From an uncultured Pelagibacteraceae bacterium (lineage in GTDB: Bacteria > Pseudomonadota > Alphaproteobacteria > Pelagibacterales > Pelagibacteraceae): a stretch of 64,000 bases of DNA. The notes below the pieces were generated by a model that had not been told where the DNA came from, made no database searches, and saw nothing but the letters and a program-made list of their open reading frames with translations. The stretch spans positions 1 through 64,000 of the forward strand of contig CACJMB010000003.1 in NCBI GenBank assembly GCA_902594405.1. The letters run 5' to 3'. The first letter of the stretch is position 1; each line of letters opens with the position of its first letter. A program made the position numbers and the translations under genes. Positions 35,881 to 44,400 of the stretch are shown here, piece after piece.

Positions 35881-37371
35881 ATGAAGTTATTTTTTATACT
35901 TGGTAATCAATTATTTCCAACAAAATACCTAGACCGCTTCAAAAAAGACCACCTATTTTTTATGGCTGAAGATAAGGGTTTATGCACTTATGAAAAGCAT
36001 CATAAACAAAAAATTTTATTATTTTTATCTTCTATGCGTTCTTATGCAGACGGATTAAGAAAAAACAAATTTAAATTAGATTACTTTAAAATCGAAGATA
36101 AAGAATTTAATGAAGATTATTTAAAAAAATTAAAAAAAATAATTACACAAAAAAAAGTAAAAGAAATTTCAAGTTTTGAAGTTGAAGATAAATTTTTTGA
36201 AAAAAAAATTTTACAATTTTTTAAAAAAGAAAAAATAAGCTGGAATATTGTTCAAACTCCTATGTTCTTAAATTCAAGAGCTGAATTTAAAAATTATTTA
36301 TCAAAATCAAAAAAACCTTTTATGGCAACTTTCTACAAAGATGTTAGAAAAAAATCTGGAATATTGATGGGTTCAGATGGTAATCCAATCGGGGGCAAAT
36401 GGAGCTTTGATGAAGATAACAGAAATAAATTACCTAAAAATATTTCAATTCCTAAATTTCCAAAAATAAATGAAACCAGTCACACAAAAAAATTAAAGCC
36501 TATTATTGAAAAGGAATTTAAAAATCACCCAGGGAGTACAAATAATTTTTGGTTTGCAACAGAATACGAAGATGTAGTTAAACTTTTAAATTTTTTTATA
36601 AAAGAAAAATCAAACTTATTTGGTGATTATGAGGATGCAGTTGATCAAAAAGATAATATTTTGTTCCATAGTGCATTAAGTCCTTATATAAATTTAGGTT
36701 TAATTACTCCTGAATTTGTTATCCAAAAAGTTTTAGAATTTCATAAGAAAAATAAAATTAGAATGAATTCTTTAGAGGGCTACATCCGCCAGGTGATTGG
36801 TTGGCGAGAATTTATGCGTGGAATTTATCAGTCTTATTCACAAGAAATGGAAACTGGAAATTTTTTTAAACAAAATAGAAAAATGAAAAGTTCTTGGTAT
36901 GATGGTACCACTGGTCTTCCACCTTTAGATTATGCAATTAAAAATGCTGTTAATCACGGTTGGTCACATCACATTGAAAGATTAATGATCTTATCAAACA
37001 TAATGAACCTTTGTGAGTTAAAGCCAACAATTGTTTACAAATGGTTCATGGAGATGTTTGTAGACTCCTCAGATTGGGTAATGGTTCCAAATGTATATGG
37101 GATGGGATTATTTAGCGATGGAGGAACTTTTGCAACCAAACCTTATATTTGTGGATCTGCATATTTTATGAAAATGATGGACTTTAAGAAAGGTGATTGG
37201 TGTAACATTATGGATGGTCTTTATTGGAGATTTATTGACCGAAATAGAAAATTTTTTTTAAAAAATCCTCGTTTGTCAATGATGGTAAGAATATTTGATA
37301 AAATGAAATCTGATAGAAAAAAATTAATTTTATCTGAAGCTGATAAATTTATTAAACTAAATACAATTTGA
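35881..37371 (+). CDS. Photolyase/cryptochrome of the FeS-BCP (PhrB-like) group with incomplete cluster site
   Basis: A 496-residue flavoprotein. The N-terminal antenna-type domain opens [14 protein letters not shown], as in the Lrp/PF04244 group. The catalytic FAD domain includes [47 protein letters not shown] and [24 protein letters not shown]. PhrB-type (6-4) photolyases bind a [4Fe-4S] cluster with four Cys. Here C378 (NLCEL) and C441 ([11 protein letters not shown]) match the first and last, but the C-x-x-C pair between them is missing, with a shortened loop. It likely repairs UV lesions or senses light. DUF2256 follows with overlapping stop and start. Confidence 0.88.
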   Translation: MKLFFILGNQLFPTKYLDRFKKDHLFFMAEDKGLCTYEKHHKQKILLFLSSMRSYADGLRKNKFKLDYFKIEDKEFNEDYLKKLKKIITQKKVKEISSFEVEDKFFEKKILQFFKKEKISWNIVQTPMFLNSRAEFKNYLSKSKKPFMATFYKDVRKKSGILMGSDGNPIGGKWSFDEDNRNKLPKNISIPKFPKINETSHTKKLKPIIEKEFKNHPGSTNNFWFATEYEDVVKLLNFFIKEKSNLFGDYEDAVDQKDNILFHSALSPYINLGLITPEFVIQKVLEFHKKNKIRMNSLEGYIRQVIGWREFMRGIYQSYSQEMETGNFFKQNRKMKSSWYDGTTGLPPLDYAIKNAVNHGWSHHIERLMILSNIMNLCELKPTIVYKWFMEMFVDSSDWVMVPNVYGMGLFSDGGTFATKPYICGSAYFMKMMDFKKGDWCNIMDGLYWRFIDRNRKFFLKNPRLSMMVRIFDKMKSDRKKLILSEADKFIKLNTI

Positions 37372-37499
37372 TGAAAAAAGAAAATTTACCAACAAAAATT
37401 TGTCCAGTTTGTAAAAGACCATTTACTTGGCGAAAAAAATGGAAGTTAAATTGGGATAGAGTAAAATATTGTTCCAAGAAGTGTTCTAAGCTAAGTTAA
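37371..37499 (+). CDS. DUF2256 small zinc-ribbon-like protein
   Basis: A 42-residue protein that starts inside the photolyase stop (TGATG). [14 protein letters not shown] and, 18 residues further, YCSKKC give two C-x2-C / C-x3-C knuckles, the DUF2256 signature that commonly adjoins PhrB-like photolyase genes. The role is unknown; metal binding is likely. The frame ends at TAA 37497-37499, five bases before the next GTG. Confidence 0.9.
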   Translation: MKKENLPTKICPVCKRPFTWRKKWKLNWDRVKYCSKKCSKLS

Positions 37500-37504
37500 G
37501 CTTA

Positions 37505-38224
37505 GTGAACATAATAGTATTACAACATATCAAAATAGAAGATCCAGGTTACATTAAAGATTTAATGTTAGCTGATGGATTTAACTTAACTACCATTGAG
37601 TTAGATGAAGGTAAAAAAATACCAGACGATTTAAGTAAATTTGATGGAATGTTTTGTATGGGAGGTCCAATGGATACCTATATGGAAGAAGAATATCCTT
37701 GGTTAATAGAAGAAAAGAAAAGAATTAAAGAATTTGTTGTAGATTTAAAAAAACCCTATTTAGGTTTTTGTTTAGGTTGTCAGCTTTTAGGAGAAGTAGT
37801 TGGTGGAAAAGTGGTCAAATCTAAACCAGCAGAAATAGGGATTATGGATATTAATTTTTCTAATGAAAAAAACGAAGATAAACTATTTTCAAAATTTCCT
37901 AATACGATTAAAAGTTTACAATGGCACTCTTATGAAGTTCAAGGTATTGAAAATAATAAAGATGTAACTTTATTAGCTTCTTCCCCAATCACTAAGTATC
38001 AAATCTTTAAATATCAAAACCATGCTTATGGAATTCAATTTCATATAGAAATAAAAGATACCACGGTCAATGAGTGGGGGTGTGTTCCAGAATACAAAAA
38101 AGCTTTAGAGGATCAGCTTGGTAATGGTGCATTAGAGAAGTTTGATCAATCTGCAAAAGATAACATGAAAGATATGAATAACTATTCTACAATCCTTTAT
38201 AATAATTTTAAAAAACTTTTATGA
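37505..38224 (+). CDS. Type 1 glutamine amidotransferase-like protein
   Basis: A 239-residue stand-alone class-I GATase domain resembling the GuaA glutaminase part. The nucleophile Cys is in LGFCLGCQLLGEVVGG, MGGPMDTY is the oxyanion strand, and QFHIEIKD gives the His and Glu. The start is GTG 37505, with no better ATG before the first strand IIVLQHIKIEDPG. Such proteins hydrolyse glutamine for an unknown acceptor, or gamma-glutamyl amides. It overlaps the small membrane protein by 4 bases. Confidence 0.87.
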   Translation: MNIIVLQHIKIEDPGYIKDLMLADGFNLTTIELDEGKKIPDDLSKFDGMFCMGGPMDTYMEEEYPWLIEEKKRIKEFVVDLKKPYLGFCLGCQLLGEVVGGKVVKSKPAEIGIMDINFSNEKNEDKLFSKFPNTIKSLQWHSYEVQGIENNKDVTLLASSPITKYQIFKYQNHAYGIQFHIEIKDTTVNEWGCVPEYKKALEDQLGNGALEKFDQSAKDNMKDMNNYSTILYNNFKKLL

Positions 38225-38442
38225 ATAATAAGATCTTTGAATGGGCAGGGGTTATAACTGCAATATTATATTCTTTGTTTGTTGCTTTAAATATAGGAAT
38301 AGAATTTTTTGGTTTTTGTCTATTGCTTTTGTCAGCTATTTTAATTGGAATTTGGGCTTATAGGGGTGGTCATAAAGGAATTTTATTATTACAATTTTTT
38401 TATGCAACAGCTGGAATTATTGGGATGGTTCGTTGGTTTTAG
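38221..38442 (+). CDS. Small three-helix membrane protein, unrecognised
   Basis: A 73-residue hydrophobic protein with helices at about 7-25, 28-46 and 52-70. The end GHKGILLLQFFYATAGIIGMVRWF resembles small conserved proteins found beside photolyase or PnuC-type genes, but I cannot name the family. It overlaps the GATase end and converges on the second photolyase-like gene by 4 bases. Confidence 0.7.
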   Translation: MNNKIFEWAGVITAILYSLFVALNIGIEFFGFCLLLLSAILIGIWAYRGGHKGILLLQFFYATAGIIGMVRWF

Positions 38443-39578
38443 TTAAAAGTCGAAACTATTTTGGGAATATAATTTTTAAAATTAAAAAATCCTTTATTGC
38501 AGTATTGCCAAGCCAATTGATCAAGATTTCTATATAAAAAATCTATCTTTAAATTATTCGAATTTAAAAAATCTAAATTTTCACCTACTGTTGGATATAA
38601 ACCATAACAATTTTCAATTTTTGTTAATTCACTTATATCTACAACCTGGCAATCAATAGATTGATTTTTTAATCTTTGCTCTTGGTCTTCTATTAAATGA
38701 GATTTAAATTTCACTAATTTTTCACTGAGTTTTATTGTTCTATTTTCATTTTTATTAGAAACTAAGTAAATATTTTTAAAATTATTTTCTTTAAAGTCAG
38801 TGATTTCAAACGAAAGATTATTTTCAAAAATTAAAAGATTTTTTTCTTCAATATTTTGCGGGTTATTGAAATCTTGTTTAATTATTTGGTAAGATTTTTC
38901 AGATATTTTGGGAGGAGCATTTTCATTTAATTTTATATTTTGAAATCTATTGTTAGTAAATTTTTTGATATTCCATTCAGTTGCAAGGTAATGTTTTCCT
39001 TGCGTTTGGATACCTGCAACCCATCGCCACCCAAGAGTATTTGATGCAGCATCTCCATCATAAAGATGTTGCATGAAAAATTCTGCACCTAATTGCCATG
39101 GTAATTCTAAAGTAAAAATCCAAACACTAGCAAACCACATTCTAGTGTGATTATGTAAATAGTTGTTCTCCTTAAGCTCTTTTACCCACTCATTAAAGCA
39201 ATCTATGTTTGTTTTTCCCTCAATTGCATTAAGATAATTTTGATTATTTTGAAATTCATTTTTTATTTGATTTAGTTCAACAAGATAATCTGTCCAAACA
39301 TTTGGTCTTAGTTCTAACCAACCTTTCCAGTAAGTTCGCCATAGAACTTCTTGAATAAACTTTTCATTTTTTGAAAAAGAAAGTTTACTCAGCGCTTTCT
39401 GAATGACTTCTTGTTCATTAATTATTCCATGAGTTATATATGGCGATAAGCAAGATATATTAGATCTTTTTTCAGGCCCAAAATCAAAATTTCTTAATTT
39501 TGAATATTCTCCAAGATTATTATCAACAAAATTATTTAACTGATTTAAGGCCTTGGCCCTTGAAGCTTCAAATATCAT
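38439..39578 (-). CDS. Photolyase-like FAD-binding protein with unusual domain order
   Basis: A 379-residue protein that begins directly with the photolyase FAD domain: CLSPYITHGIINEQEV (43-58), FIQEVLWRTYWKGWLELRPN (74-93), HNHTRMWFASVWIFTLELPW (142-161) and DGDAASNTLGWRWVAGIQT (174-192). These are the FAD- and DNA-contact motifs of class I photolyases. The N-terminal antenna domain is absent. Instead residues ~245-379 form an alpha/beta-like region beginning NLLIFENNLSFEITDF. The function may be light sensing, repair or neither. Confidence 0.8.
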   Translation of the reverse strand: MIFEASRAKALNQLNNFVDNNLGEYSKLRNFDFGPEKRSNISCLSPYITHGIINEQEVIQKALSKLSFSKNEKFIQEVLWRTYWKGWLELRPNVWTDYLVELNQIKNEFQNNQNYLNAIEGKTNIDCFNEWVKELKENNYLHNHTRMWFASVWIFTLELPWQLGAEFFMQHLYDGDAASNTLGWRWVAGIQTQGKHYLATEWNIKKFTNNRFQNIKLNENAPPKISEKSYQIIKQDFNNPQNIEEKNLLIFENNLSFEITDFKENNFKNIYLVSNKNENRTIKLSEKLVKFKSHLIEDQEQRLKNQSIDCQVVDISELTKIENCYGLYPTVGENLDFLNSNNLKIDFLYRNLDQLAWQYCNKGFFNFKNYIPKIVSTFN

Positions 39579-39584
39579 TTAAAA

Positions 39585-39965
39585 TTATTTTGATTTTTTT
39601 TTCTTTAGACCCAATTTGTCACTATGTCTTAATCTTAAAACAACAATTGCTCCAGCGATTAATAAAATTGCAACTGCTTCATAAACAAGTGCAGTAGGGT
39701 CCATTTCTTTACCTTGCAAAATAATAAATCGCGCTAGTGCGGTAATTGCAATAAGAAGTGGAAGGGTAATACTTATAGATTGTTGGCTCCAAAAAACTCT
39801 TACCATTGCTAAAACTTCTAAATATAGAAACATTAAAAGTAAATCTGCTAGCGTAACTGATTGGTTAGTGAACATGTTTTTAATTTCAATCCCAACAGCA
39901 ATAACCGTACTGATTAATATAATAACCATTAAAGCTAATTGTAAGTTTTTCGCTATCTTGTCCAT
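39585..39965 (-). CDS. PsiE-like membrane protein
   Basis: A 126-residue protein with four helices. LLLMFLYLEVLAMVRVFW and the later ISITLPLLIAITALARFIIL match the phosphate-starvation-inducible PsiE family. A basic tail (RHSDKLGLKKKKSK) follows the last helix. Its biochemical role is not known, and no Pho-box-like sequence was seen. It overlaps the upstream membrane gene by one base. Confidence 0.8.
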   Translation of the reverse strand: MDKIAKNLQLALMVIILISTVIAVGIEIKNMFTNQSVTLADLLLMFLYLEVLAMVRVFWSQQSISITLPLLIAITALARFIILQGKEMDPTALVYEAVAILLIAGAIVVLRLRHSDKLGLKKKKSK

Positions 39966-40423
39966 TATTTATCTTTACTAAATGGTAGCCATTTTTCAAT
40001 TGCAGATTTTAAGGGACCATCATAAGGGATTGAATAAGAGTTTGGATTTGGACTAGTTAAAACTTCAATTCCTTTTGAAAATACAAATATAAATACTATT
40101 ACAAACACGATGACCATGATTTTAAAAGGATCAAAATTTTTTGTTTGAAAAACACTAGCTGATTTTGCTTCTGCTTTATGAAATTGTTTAAACGTCATGT
40201 AGACAGCAAATATTAAACCAATATGAGCTAAAAAAAGTCCAGCCCATCCAAATGCAAAAGTTGTGTATGAAAATATATATAAACTAAAAACTGTGGTCCA
40301 AATAAAACTTAAAACTAATAAAATTTGCAGTCTAACTGTTTTTGGAAGTGCACGCAGATCATTTTTACTATCGTCAAATAAAATATTTGCAGCATCTTTC
40401 ATCCAGTTCTTTATTGATTCCAT
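39965..40423 (-). CDS. Three-helix membrane protein, unrecognised
   Basis: A 152-residue protein. Hydrophobic segments at about 33-53, 57-77 and 103-122 are followed by a hydrophilic C-terminus with NPNSYSIPYDGPLKSAIEKWLPF. The amphipathic N-terminus MESIKNWMKDAANILFDDS may lie on the membrane surface. I do not recognise it. It runs into the PsiE-like gene (TAATG overlap) and is 57 bases downstream of argG. Confidence 0.7.
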   Translation of the reverse strand: MESIKNWMKDAANILFDDSKNDLRALPKTVRLQILLVLSFIWTTVFSLYIFSYTTFAFGWAGLFLAHIGLIFAVYMTFKQFHKAEAKSASVFQTKNFDPFKIMVIVFVIVFIFVFSKGIEVLTSPNPNSYSIPYDGPLKSAIEKWLPFSKDK

Positions 40424-40480
40424 TTAATTAGGATATAATTTTTGGTAATTTAAACAAATGTCAATTTGTCCTAAACCTAC

Positions 40481-41668
40481 CTATGAACGAAGCTTTTTTT
40501 TGTGAAAATTGATAAATCTTTCAACGTTAGATTTATTAAATGACTTATTTTCTTCAAATGAGACTTTTTTCATCGAGTAAGCGCTGCTATTAGTAACTCT
40601 AGATTGAATTATAATATTTCCTTTATACAATTTAAGTTTAACTGAGCCATTAACTTTGCTTCTTTTTAAATCTACAATTTTTTGAAGTTTAAATCTTTCT
40701 TTTGAATACCAATAACCATTGTAAATTAACTCTGCATATCTAGACATTATCTGATCTTTTTTATGCATAGTTTCTTTGTCTAAGGTAACAGACTCAATTG
40801 CTCTATGAGCATTTATTAAAAGAGTCCCACCAGGTGTTTCATACACTCCTCTAGATTTAATACCTAAAAATCTATTCTCTACTAAGTCAACTCTTCCAAT
40901 TCCATTTTTGCCTGCTAGATCATTTAACCTTGTTAATAATTTAGCTGGAGATAATTTTTTTCCATTAATCCCAAAAGGATCGCCATTTTTAAAATTAATA
41001 GTAACAAAAGATGGTTTGTTAGGTGCTTTTTCAGGAGAAACTGTTCGTTGAAAAATAAATTCTGGTGCAAAATTTTTTGGATTTTCTAAAACCTTACCTT
41101 CAGTTGATGTATGAAATAAATTATCATCCACTGAAAAAGGAGGTGCACCTTTTTTATCTTTAGGAATAGCTATGCCATGTTTCTTTGCATAATTAATTAA
41201 GTCTGTTCTAGATTTTAGTTTCCAAATTCTCCACGGAGCTATGATTTTAATTTTAGGACCAAAATAATGATAACCTAATTCAAACCTAACTTGGTCATTT
41301 CCTTTACCAGTTGCTCCATGTGAAACTGCATAAGCCTTAAATTTTTTAGCTACTCTTACTTGATCTTTTGCAATAAGAGGTCTTGCTATCGATGTCCCTA
41401 ATAAATAAACACCTTCATAGATCGCATGTCCTCTGATCATTGGATAAACATAATCCTTAACAAAAATATCTTTTAAATCTTTAATAATTATATTTTTAAC
41501 ACCAAATTTTTTTGCATTAGTTATAATTTTTTTTTTATCAATTTCTTGTCCTACATCTGCTGTATAACAAACCACATCTGCATCATAATTTTCTTGAAGC
41601 CATTTTAAAATTATAGAGGTATCGAGCCCTCCAGAATAAGCTAGAACAATTTTCTTTTTTGATTTCAT
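40481..41668 (-). CDS. argG: Argininosuccinate synthase
   Basis: A 395-residue enzyme condensing citrulline and aspartate with ATP in arginine synthesis. AYSGGLDTSIILKWL is the PP-loop, SHGATGKGNDQVRFE the citrulline/ATP site, and IGRVDLVENRFLGIKSRGVYETPGGTLL the conserved C-terminal block (given here by its ends 'IGRVDLVENRF' and 'GVYETPGGTLL'). Length is normal. It follows the IalB-family gene by 4 bases on the minus strand. Confidence 0.97.
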   Translation of the reverse strand: MKSKKKIVLAYSGGLDTSIILKWLQENYDADVVCYTADVGQEIDKKKIITNAKKFGVKNIIIKDLKDIFVKDYVYPMIRGHAIYEGVYLLGTSIARPLIAKDQVRVAKKFKAYAVSHGATGKGNDQVRFELGYHYFGPKIKIIAPWRIWKLKSRTDLINYAKKHGIAIPKDKKGAPPFSVDDNLFHTSTEGKVLENPKNFAPEFIFQRTVSPEKAPNKPSFVTINFKNGDPFGINGKKLSPAKLLTRLNDLAGKNGIGRVDLVENRFLGIKSRGVYETPGGTLLINAHRAIESVTLDKETMHKKDQIMSRYAELIYNGYWYSKERFKLQKIVDLKRSKVNGSVKLKLYKGNIIIQSRVTNSSAYSMKKVSFEENKSFNKSNVERFINFHKKKLRS

Positions 41669-41672
41669 CGAA

Positions 41673-42185
41673 TTAACTACAAGCTTTTCTTGAAGCGTTA
41701 TAAGCTTTAGTAAATCCTAGTAATGAGTAATGATCAATTGTTTGAGAACCTTGTTGATTGTATCCGGTAATCATAATTCTAGATCCTTTTCTCATTTGTT
41801 TGATCATTTTTAGTTCAATTTTGTTGTCAGCAATCCATGCAAAACCTTGTTCTTTAATATCAAATTTAAATTTGTTTTTTCCTGAAGCAGCAGTTACTGA
41901 ATTATTTTTGTTAAATTCATAACCTGGGGTAACACTTACCTCATTTTTTATGTTGTCGTTTGGTCTGAATGCTACAAATAATTTTGCATCTCTTTTATTA
42001 GTTTTGGGTGCTTGTAAAATGGGCAGTGATTGAGCAAAGCATACTTTGCCATCAGCATCCATTACAACCATTGCCTCCCAATCTTTATATTTACCAATTT
42101 TTTTAATTTCCTGAGCTGAAACTTGAGCAACACTACTTATAAAAAATATTCCTAACAATATTGTAATTTTTTTAATTATGGACAT
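41673..42185 (-). CDS. Invasion-associated locus B (IalB) family exported protein
   Basis: A 170-residue periplasmic protein with signal peptide MSIIKKITILLGIFFISSVAQVSAQ. The mature part shows KIGKYKDWEAMVVMD, KVCFAQSLP, a V-A-F-R-P-N strand pattern and the final SLLGFTKAYNASRKAC, matching IalB proteins. The family was named in Bartonella for erythrocyte invasion, but it is widespread in free-living alphaproteobacteria with unknown role. Two Cys (in KVCF and near the end) could form a disulfide. It overlaps the aldo/keto reductase by 10 bases. Confidence 0.85.
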   Translation of the reverse strand: MSIIKKITILLGIFFISSVAQVSAQEIKKIGKYKDWEAMVVMDADGKVCFAQSLPILQAPKTNKRDAKLFVAFRPNDNIKNEVSVTPGYEFNKNNSVTAASGKNKFKFDIKEQGFAWIADNKIELKMIKQMRKGSRIMITGYNQQGSQTIDHYSLLGFTKAYNASRKACS

Positions 42186-43210
42186 GGATTTGGATAAATT
42201 GTTTGTACTTGGTTAATTTCTTTAATGACATCATCAGATAACTTTACATTTACACTTTCTATATTTGTTTTCAACTGCTCCATTGTAGTCGCTCCAATTA
42301 TTACACTAGTCATAAAGTCTTGGATTTCACAAAATTTAATAGACATTTGACTCATATCTAAATCAAATTTTTCACTAATTTTGTAATAACGCTCAACTGC
42401 ATCCTCAGTATTCGGCTTTCTATACCTTGTCCAAAAATCAAAATCTCTCTCCATTCTTGATCCTTTTGGGAAATTCTTGTTTCTATACTTTCCACTTAAA
42501 TATCCACTTGCTAATGGTGAGTAAGCTAAGCAGCCAATATTTTCTCTTATAGAAACTTCAGCTAGTCCAATTTCGTAAGATCTATTTAATAAACTATAAG
42601 GATTTTGAATTGACATCATCCTTGGTAATTTTTTGTCTTTAGATAATTGAAGATAATTTAAAACTCCCCAAGGGGTCTCATTTGATAAACCAACGTATCT
42701 TATTTTTCCTTGATCAATATATTTATTTAACTCTGCAAGAACATCTTCAAATTTATTCCATTCATTTTCTTTATGAATATAACCAAGTCTTCCAAAATTA
42801 TTTACATTTCTTTCTGGCCAATGAAGTTGATATAAATCTATATAATCAGTTTTAAGTCTTTTAAGACTGTCATTTAAAGCAGATTCTAAGTTTGGACCTG
42901 TAAAACTATTTTCTCCACTTCTTAAATAATCTCTTGCTGGACCAGCGACTTTTGTTGCAAGAATGACTTTGTCTCTTTTTTTTGTTTTTTCAAACCAGTT
43001 CCCAATAATTTCTTCTGTATCACCGTAAGTTTCTTTTCTAGGAGGTACTGCATATAATTCAGCAGTGTCCCAAAAGTTTACTCCTTTATCTAATGAAAAA
43101 TCCATTTGTTCAAATGCTTCAAGTTCAGTATTTTGTTCTCCCCATGTCATAGTACCGAGACAAATTGTACTTACTTTAATGTCGGTATTACCTAAATTTT
43201 TGTAATTCAT
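42176..43210 (-). CDS. Aldo/keto reductase (Tas-like)
   Basis: A 344-residue NADPH-dependent barrel. ICLGTMTWGEQNTELEAFEQ and GVNFWDTAELYAVPPRKET (catalytic Asp and Tyr), ILATKVAGPAR (Lys), YQLHWPERNVN (His) and SVIIGATTMEQLKTNI (cofactor) are characteristic of the Tas/YakC branch. The substrate is unknown, probably aldehydes. It diverges from the BI-1 gene across 78 bases. Confidence 0.92.
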   Translation of the reverse strand: MNYKNLGNTDIKVSTICLGTMTWGEQNTELEAFEQMDFSLDKGVNFWDTAELYAVPPRKETYGDTEEIIGNWFEKTKKRDKVILATKVAGPARDYLRSGENSFTGPNLESALNDSLKRLKTDYIDLYQLHWPERNVNNFGRLGYIHKENEWNKFEDVLAELNKYIDQGKIRYVGLSNETPWGVLNYLQLSKDKKLPRMMSIQNPYSLLNRSYEIGLAEVSIRENIGCLAYSPLASGYLSGKYRNKNFPKGSRMERDFDFWTRYRKPNTEDAVERYYKISEKFDLDMSQMSIKFCEIQDFMTSVIIGATTMEQLKTNIESVNVKLSDDVIKEINQVQTIYPNPCP

Positions 43211-43251
43211 TAGAAATATTAAGTTAAATTTTGTTTATCTTTTAAGGTATC

Positions 43252-43281
43252 TTGAATAATTAGTAAAAGAATATATATATT
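43252..43281 (+). promoter_or_regulatory. Promoter candidate for the BI-1 family gene
   Basis: TTGAAT (43252-43257) and TATATT (43276-43281) with an 18-base spacer. The -10 ends 7 bases before ATG 43289, so the transcript would begin at or next to the start codon. No Shine-Dalgarno is present, consistent with a leaderless mRNA. Confidence 0.4.
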
Positions 43282-43288
43282 ACTCATT

Positions 43289-44050
43289 ATGGAATTTGAT
43301 AAAAACGGAATACTAAATAGAGCTAAAGCAGCACAACAAACAGCTGCAGTGATGGATGAAGGCTTAAGAGCCTACATGCTAAAAGTTTATAACTACATGG
43401 CAACAGGTATATTGCTAACTGGAATAGTAGCACTATTAACATTTAAAATGTCTGTTGTTACTAATGATGCGGGTTCAATCGTTGGTCTAACGCAGATGGG
43501 GAATGCAATTTATTTATCAGGTCTTAAGTGGCTTGTAATGTTAGCTCCTCTAGGTATCGTTTTTTATATGAGTTTTGGTATTAACAAGATGAGTGCATCA
43601 AAAGCACAAACTACGTTTTGGGTTTTCGCAGCTTTGATGGGTCTATCATTATCTTCAATTTTATTGGTTTATACTGGAATGAGTGTAACAAGAGTTTTCT
43701 TCATTACATCTGCAACATTTGGAGCGATGAGTATTTATGGATACACAACTAAAAGAGATCTTACGAAGTTTGGATCTTTTTTAATGATGGGTCTAATTGG
43801 AATAATTATAGCTTCAATTGTTAATATCTTTATGAAATCTTCCATGATGTATTTTGTGATTTCAATTCTAGGTGTTTTAATATTTGTTGGTTTAACAGCT
43901 TATGACACTCAAAAAATCAAAAATATGTATGTTGCTTCAGATTCAGGTGAGTTGATGGGCAAGAAAGCTGTAATGGGCGCTTTAACTTTATATCTAGATT
44001 TTATCAATCTATTTATAATGTTGTTAAGATTATTTGGTCAAAGAAGATAA
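43289..44050 (+). CDS. Bax inhibitor-1 / YccA-family membrane protein
   Basis: A 253-residue protein with seven helices from about residue 30. MDEGLRAYMLKVYNYMATGILLTGIVAL begins it (residues 22-49 approx.), TAYDTQKIKNMY and ALTLYLDFINLFIMLLRLFG end it; the Asp-rich pair in these last helices is the BI-1 pH-sensor region. Bacterial BI-1 proteins are cation or Ca2+ leak channels or FtsH-interacting YccA proteins. It converges on DUF2794. Confidence 0.93.
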   Translation: MEFDKNGILNRAKAAQQTAAVMDEGLRAYMLKVYNYMATGILLTGIVALLTFKMSVVTNDAGSIVGLTQMGNAIYLSGLKWLVMLAPLGIVFYMSFGINKMSASKAQTTFWVFAALMGLSLSSILLVYTGMSVTRVFFITSATFGAMSIYGYTTKRDLTKFGSFLMMGLIGIIIASIVNIFMKSSMMYFVISILGVLIFVGLTAYDTQKIKNMYVASDSGELMGKKAVMGALTLYLDFINLFIMLLRLFGQRR

Positions 44051-44052
44051 AT

Positions 44053-44400
44053 TTATTTTTGAAGCTTCTTCCAGTTGGTATTTTTTAATAAAATTCTAAG
44101 ATCGTAAGAATTTTTTAGTATTTTACCACTCGTATCAGTAATCAAATATTTAAGATTTTTATTTTTAGGCTTAAAATTTTTACAAATTTTATATAGGGCA
44201 TTTTCAGTAGCATTTCTAAAAACACTAAACCCCACTTGTTTACTTGAAATACTTAAACCGTAATCTTTCCAAGAACCTTCAGAAACCATCTTGGCATATA
44301 AGTCTAATATAATTTTTAGCTCATCTTTTTCAAAAAAATGTTTTTCTTCTATTTTATTATGCGGATTATTTACTACTAATTTTAAATTACTACGCATCAA
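44053..44400 (-). CDS. DUF2794 protein
   Basis: A 115-residue soluble protein. HFFEKDELKIILDLYAKMVSEGSWKDYGL, VGFSVFRNATENALYKICK and SGKILKNSYDLRILLK match DUF2794, an alphaproteobacterial family without known function. Two Met codons open the frame and either could be the start. It overlaps the YciB gene by 11 bases, a common pairing in the class. Motif blocks are at about residues 21-49, 56-74 and 90-105. Confidence 0.88.
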   Translation of the reverse strand: MMRSNLKLVVNNPHNKIEEKHFFEKDELKIILDLYAKMVSEGSWKDYGLSISSKQVGFSVFRNATENALYKICKNFKPKNKNLKYLITDTSGKILKNSYDLRILLKNTNWKKLQK

